This document shows, one piece after another, positions 7,521 to 8,032 of a stretch of 8,032 nucleotides of DNA. The notes beneath the pieces were generated by a model. It worked only from the letters and a program-made list of their open reading frames with translations. It searched no databases and was not told the origin of the DNA. The translations under genes were made by a program, and so were the position numbers. The stretch is from Chloroflexota bacterium (GTDB lineage: Bacteria > Chloroflexota > Limnocylindria > QHBO01), in contig JAGXHP010000150.1 of assembly GCA_024636135.1 (NCBI GenBank), positions 1-8,032 on the forward strand. Direction: 5' to 3'. Numbering within the stretch: position 1 is the stretch's first letter; each line of letters begins with the position of its first letter.

Positions 7521-7524
7521 GCCG

Positions 7525-7794
7525 ATGCTTCCGCTGGTCCTGCTGCTCGTCGCGTTCGTGGCCGGTGCGGCGGGCTTCCTCGTGGGATGGCCCGCCTGGC
7601 GCGCCTCGCAGGCCCGAGACGCGCGCGACCTCAACGCCGAGCGCTATCTCGCGTGGCGCGGCCGCGCCGTTCGCGGACAGCCATCGCCCATCCGTGAGGG
7701 GATGACCGGCGAGGAACGCCGCCGTGTCCTGGTCGGTGCCGCGCTCGGCCTGATCGGCGCCGGGGCGCTCGTCGCCTTCTTCGTGATCAGCTGA
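7525..7794 (+). CDS. Small two-helix membrane protein of unknown function
   Basis: No recognised family. It has 89 aa, starting at the ATG four bases after the stop of the previous gene. No clear ribosome site precedes it, so it probably relies on translational coupling. Two strongly hydrophobic segments are seen: residues 2-24 (LPLVLLLVAFVAGAAGFLVG and onward) and about 68-88 (VLVGAALGLIGAGALVAFFV). Between them is a hydrophilic, arginine-rich region of about 40 residues (ARDARDLNAERYLAWRG, TGEERRR). The second helix ends at the C-terminus (VIS, stop). The first segment could be read as a signal anchor, but there is no cleavage-site pattern I would trust. It is the last gene of the run, since a perfect hairpin begins at the base after its stop. 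It may work with the four-helix protein just upstream, an inference from adjacency only. Frame continuity, the two well-formed helices and the position all favour a real gene. Confidence 0.7.
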   Translation: MLPLVLLLVAFVAGAAGFLVGWPAWRASQARDARDLNAERYLAWRGRAVRGQPSPIREGMTGEERRRVLVGAALGLIGAGALVAFFVIS

Positions 7795-7822
7795 AGCCGT
7801 GGGCCGAACGTGGCCCACGGCT
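7795..7822 (+). terminator. Perfect 11-bp hairpin at operon end, no T-run
   Basis: AGCCGTGGGCC (7795-7805) and GGCCCACGGCT (7812-7822) are exact reverse complements around the 6-base loop GAACGT. The stem starts on the base after the TGA of the last operon gene. Its very high G+C favours a transcription terminator or an mRNA 3'-end stabiliser. It is not a classic intrinsic terminator, because GGCGAAGGCGAAAACG follows instead of a U-tract. No T-run is present on the other strand either. Confidence 0.65.
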
Positions 7823-7835
7823 GGCGAAGGCGAAA

Positions 7836-7847
7836 ACGATGCATCGT
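7836..7847. repeat. 12-bp perfect palindrome
   Basis: ACGATGCATCGT equals its own reverse complement. It lies 14 bases past the operon-end hairpin. It could be a small protein-binding site or chance. It lies 111 bp upstream of the -10-like box, so a role in that promoter is not evident. Confidence 0.5.
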
Positions 7848-7868
7848 CACCTCCGCGTGCCGTCTCGC

Positions 7869-7898
7869 GCATTGTCCGCCTGTTGGTCAAGCATTGTT
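7869..7898. repeat. Direct repeat GCATTGT, 22-bp period
   Basis: GCATTGTC (7869-7876) and GCATTGTT (7891-7898) share seven bases with start-to-start spacing of 22 bp, close to two helical turns. They lie in the least G+C-rich part of the intergenic region. The spacing suits paired binding of a regulator on one DNA face, but the repeat is short and no specific regulator can be named. Confidence 0.4.
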
Positions 7899-7924
7899 CA
7901 GACATAGTTCTCGGGCGTTCGACG

Positions 7925-7953
7925 GGCCGTCGACCGGCTTCCAACCGGCCGTC
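7925..7953. repeat. Overlapping GGCCGTC and ACCGGC repeats over the -35 region
   Basis: GGCCGTC occurs at 7925-7931 and 7947-7953 (22 bp apart), and ACCGGC at 7933-7938 and 7944-7949 (11 bp apart). The block covers where a -35 element would lie for the TAGACT at 7958. It can also fold weakly, with GACGGGCCG against CGGCCGTC and one bulge. A candidate operator, by position and helical phasing. Confidence 0.4.
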
Positions 7954-7957
7954 CCGG

Positions 7958-7963
7958 TAGACT
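7958..7963 (+). promoter_or_regulatory. Candidate -10 element for a leaderless transcript
   Basis: TAGACT fits the TANNNT form of a vegetative -10 box. Only six bases (GGGATC) separate it from the GTG at 7970, so transcription would start at or next to the start codon. No convincing -35 is visible at the usual distance, where CGGCTT lies. No Shine-Dalgarno sequence fits in the gap, which agrees with leaderless translation. Confidence 0.5.
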
Positions 7964-7969
7964 GGGATC

Positions 7970-8032
7970 GTGCTCGCCTCCGCGCTCCGCGCCTTCTTCC
8001 TGTGGTTGAGCGATCGGCGCTGGATGGCCGGC
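7970..8032 (+). CDS. Start of a gene cut by the right edge, possibly proline dehydrogenase
   Basis: An open frame from the GTG at 7970 runs to the window end (21 codons). The visible residues include LRAFFLWLSDRRWMAG. The start is supported mainly by the TAGACT -10 box ending seven bases before it, a spacing typical of leaderless genes, and by codons with G/C in the third position. The FFLWLS segment recalls the N-terminal stretch of bacterial proline dehydrogenases (pattern like LFLYLS), but 21 residues cannot settle this and I give that identity little weight. It is not part of the PPP operon: 175 bp and a hairpin separate them. Confidence 0.45.
   Translation, partial: MLASALRAFFLWLSDRRWMAG

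Larger units (their letters stand above)
7795..7969. other. Intergenic region with hairpin, palindrome and phased short repeats
   Basis: This is the only non-coding gap of note in the window (175 bp). From left to right it holds the operon-end hairpin, a tandem GGCGAA pair (7823-7834), a 12-bp perfect palindrome ACGATGCATCGT (7836-7847), a locally less G+C-rich stretch (about 7871-7910) with GCATTGT repeated 22 bp apart, a cluster of GGCCGTC and ACCGGC repeats (7925-7953), and a -10-like TAGACT just before the next start. I see no tRNA or known riboswitch fold. Confidence 0.7.

Noticed and set aside
7795..7969. A riboswitch or small RNA gene in the intergenic region
   Set aside because: The next gene appears leaderless, leaving no 5' leader for a riboswitch. 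Apart from the operon-end hairpin I see no conserved RNA fold.
1..8032. A mobile element, CRISPR array, toxin-antitoxin or phage-defence system
   Set aside because: I found no transposase, integrase, terminal inverted repeats, spaced repeat array or defence domain. Apart from the two unknown membrane genes and the partial gene at 7970, every gene is a housekeeping PPP function of uniform composition.

Overview
The window is a gene-dense, single-direction stretch of G+C-rich bacterial chromosome, about two thirds G+C or more by eye, with strong G/C at third codon positions. All supported genes lie on the + strand and read as one operon for the pentose phosphate pathway (PPP). The organism is most likely a high-G+C Chloroflexota (Limnocylindria-like) or a deep actinobacterial relative. 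This is inferred from three things: the mycobacterial-type transaldolase, the partnership of OpcA with Zwf, and the sequence and linker style of Tal and Pgi, which resembles the fused Tal-Pgi proteins I associate with Chloroflexota. I cannot name a genus.

Layout. Positions 1-626 hold the C-terminal part of transaldolase (tal), cut by the left edge. It overlaps glucose-6-phosphate isomerase (pgi, 623-2317) by the four bases ATGA. After 8 bp comes a short-type 6-phosphogluconate dehydrogenase (gnd, 2326-3246). After 2 bp comes glucose-6-phosphate dehydrogenase (zwf, 3249-4874). This overlaps the G6PDH assembly factor gene opcA (4871-6148) by GTGA, and opcA overlaps 6-phosphogluconolactonase (pgl, 6145-6873) by ATGA. 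Two membrane-protein genes that I cannot assign follow without a break: a four-helix protein (6870-7520, again a GTGA overlap) and a small two-helix protein (7525-7794). A perfect 11-bp hairpin starts right after the last stop codon and probably marks the operon end. A 175-bp intergenic region (7795-7969) with phased short repeats leads to a TAGACT -10 box and a GTG-started gene (7970 onward) that runs off the right edge and looks leaderless.

How the genes fit together. Zwf (activated or assembled by OpcA), Pgl and Gnd carry out the complete oxidative branch, from glucose 6-phosphate to ribulose 5-phosphate plus reduced nicotinamide cofactor. Tal, with a transketolase probably encoded upstream, returns carbon to fructose 6-phosphate, and Pgi turns that back into glucose 6-phosphate. 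The cluster could therefore run as a cyclic PPP for making NADPH. Stop-start overlaps or gaps of 8 bp or less at every junction point to translational coupling and co-expression.

I found no CRISPR array, tRNA, rRNA, transposase, phage gene or defence system. The less ordinary content is the unlinked but coupled tal/pgi pair, an NADP-type NRT motif in a short-type Gnd, the two unknown membrane proteins attached to the operon, and the structured intergenic region with its leaderless downstream start.
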